A DNA stretch of 64,000 bases, from NCBI RefSeq assembly GCF_013294115.1, contig NZ_JABSNP010000002.1:62001-126000 (forward strand), in the 5' to 3' direction. Source of the stretch: Hymenobacter caeli (GTDB lineage Bacteria; Bacteroidota; Bacteroidia; Cytophagales; Hymenobacteraceae). This document shows, piece by piece, positions 63,971-64,000 of the stretch. The notes beneath the pieces were generated by a model. It saw only the letters and a list, made by a program, of their open reading frames with translations. It was not told the DNA's origin and ran no database searches. Made by a program: the position numbers and the translations under genes. Numbering within the stretch: the first letter of the stretch is position 1; each line of letters opens with the position of its first letter.

Positions 63971-63995
63971 CCCCTTCTCCGAAAAGGAGAAGGGG
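63971..63995. terminator. Hairpin CCCCTTCTCC-GAAA-GGAGAAGGGG
   Basis: A strong stem capped by a GAAA-type tetraloop about 50 bases after the SDR stop. The word CCCCTAGCCCCTTCTCC resembles widely dispersed bacterial repeats, so it may be a repeat rather than a true terminator. Confidence 0.6.
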
Positions 63996-64000
63996 AACTA

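Overview
The window looks like a chromosomal stretch of a GC-rich member of the Bacteroidota, most likely Hymenobacter or a close relative. The grounds are very high GC in the coding regions, families typical of this phylum (DUF2911, DUF3078, DUF2279, large hybrid histidine kinases, a TonB-dependent receptor, a SCO/cytochrome c pair), promoter-like TAnnTTTG boxes, and no regular Shine-Dalgarno sequences. This is inferred from composition and families. No rRNA, tRNA, CRISPR array or intact transposase was seen.

Layout. 1-13 kb: tail of a DUF2911 protein, a hybrid histidine kinase, a slipin, DUF1810, an AT-richer patch with a membrane protein and a DUF4160/DUF2442 pair beside a relic of an M28 peptidase paralogue, the intact M28 peptidase, an SseB-like protein, a lipoprotein-SCO-cytochrome c operon, a superinfection-immunity-like membrane protein, an aldo/keto reductase and a DisA_N (diadenylate cyclase type) protein. 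13.7-20 kb: a small membrane protein, a second hybrid kinase ending in REC and Hpt domains, a TIGR03862 flavoprotein and a ClC channel with CBS domains. 20.2-30.3 kb: a one-directional vitamin B12 cassette led by a cobalamin riboswitch, with uptake (BtuF, BtuC, BtuD, outer-membrane receptor) and then salvage and assembly (CobU, PduO-type adenosyltransferase, CobT, CobS, CobC). 30.4-33.2 kb: a DPP-IV-type S9 peptidase and a nucleoside deaminase.

33.3-41 kb holds the most unusual locus: a four-gene leftward operon coding for a SWIM zinc-finger protein, a 1055-residue DUF6493-like repeat protein, a 130-residue protein that looks like a beta-grasp (ubiquitin/MoaD/ThiS-like) fold ending exactly in Gly-Gly, and a DUF4132 protein. 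No AAA+, vWA or E1-like partner lies nearby. This is the best candidate for an undescribed system.

41-64 kb: palindromic repeats, an AddB-like PD-(D/E)XK nuclease, an aquaporin-family channel, a YeiH-type exporter with a LysR regulator, an exported methyltransferase, a DUF3078 protein, a stand-alone BLUF photoreceptor, a heavy-metal RND efflux operon (TolC, adaptor, CusA-like pump), DUF2279 and TPR proteins, EtfB/EtfA, a bifunctional-nuclease-family protein, a YfiT/DinB-like protein, an MlaF/MlaE ABC pair and a short-chain dehydrogenase.

Gaps between genes are rich in inverted repeats: a roughly 150-bp MITE-like element present twice in opposite orientations (3.2 and 41.6 kb), long palindromes, and low-complexity inverted repeats that sit inside at least five co-directional gene clusters.
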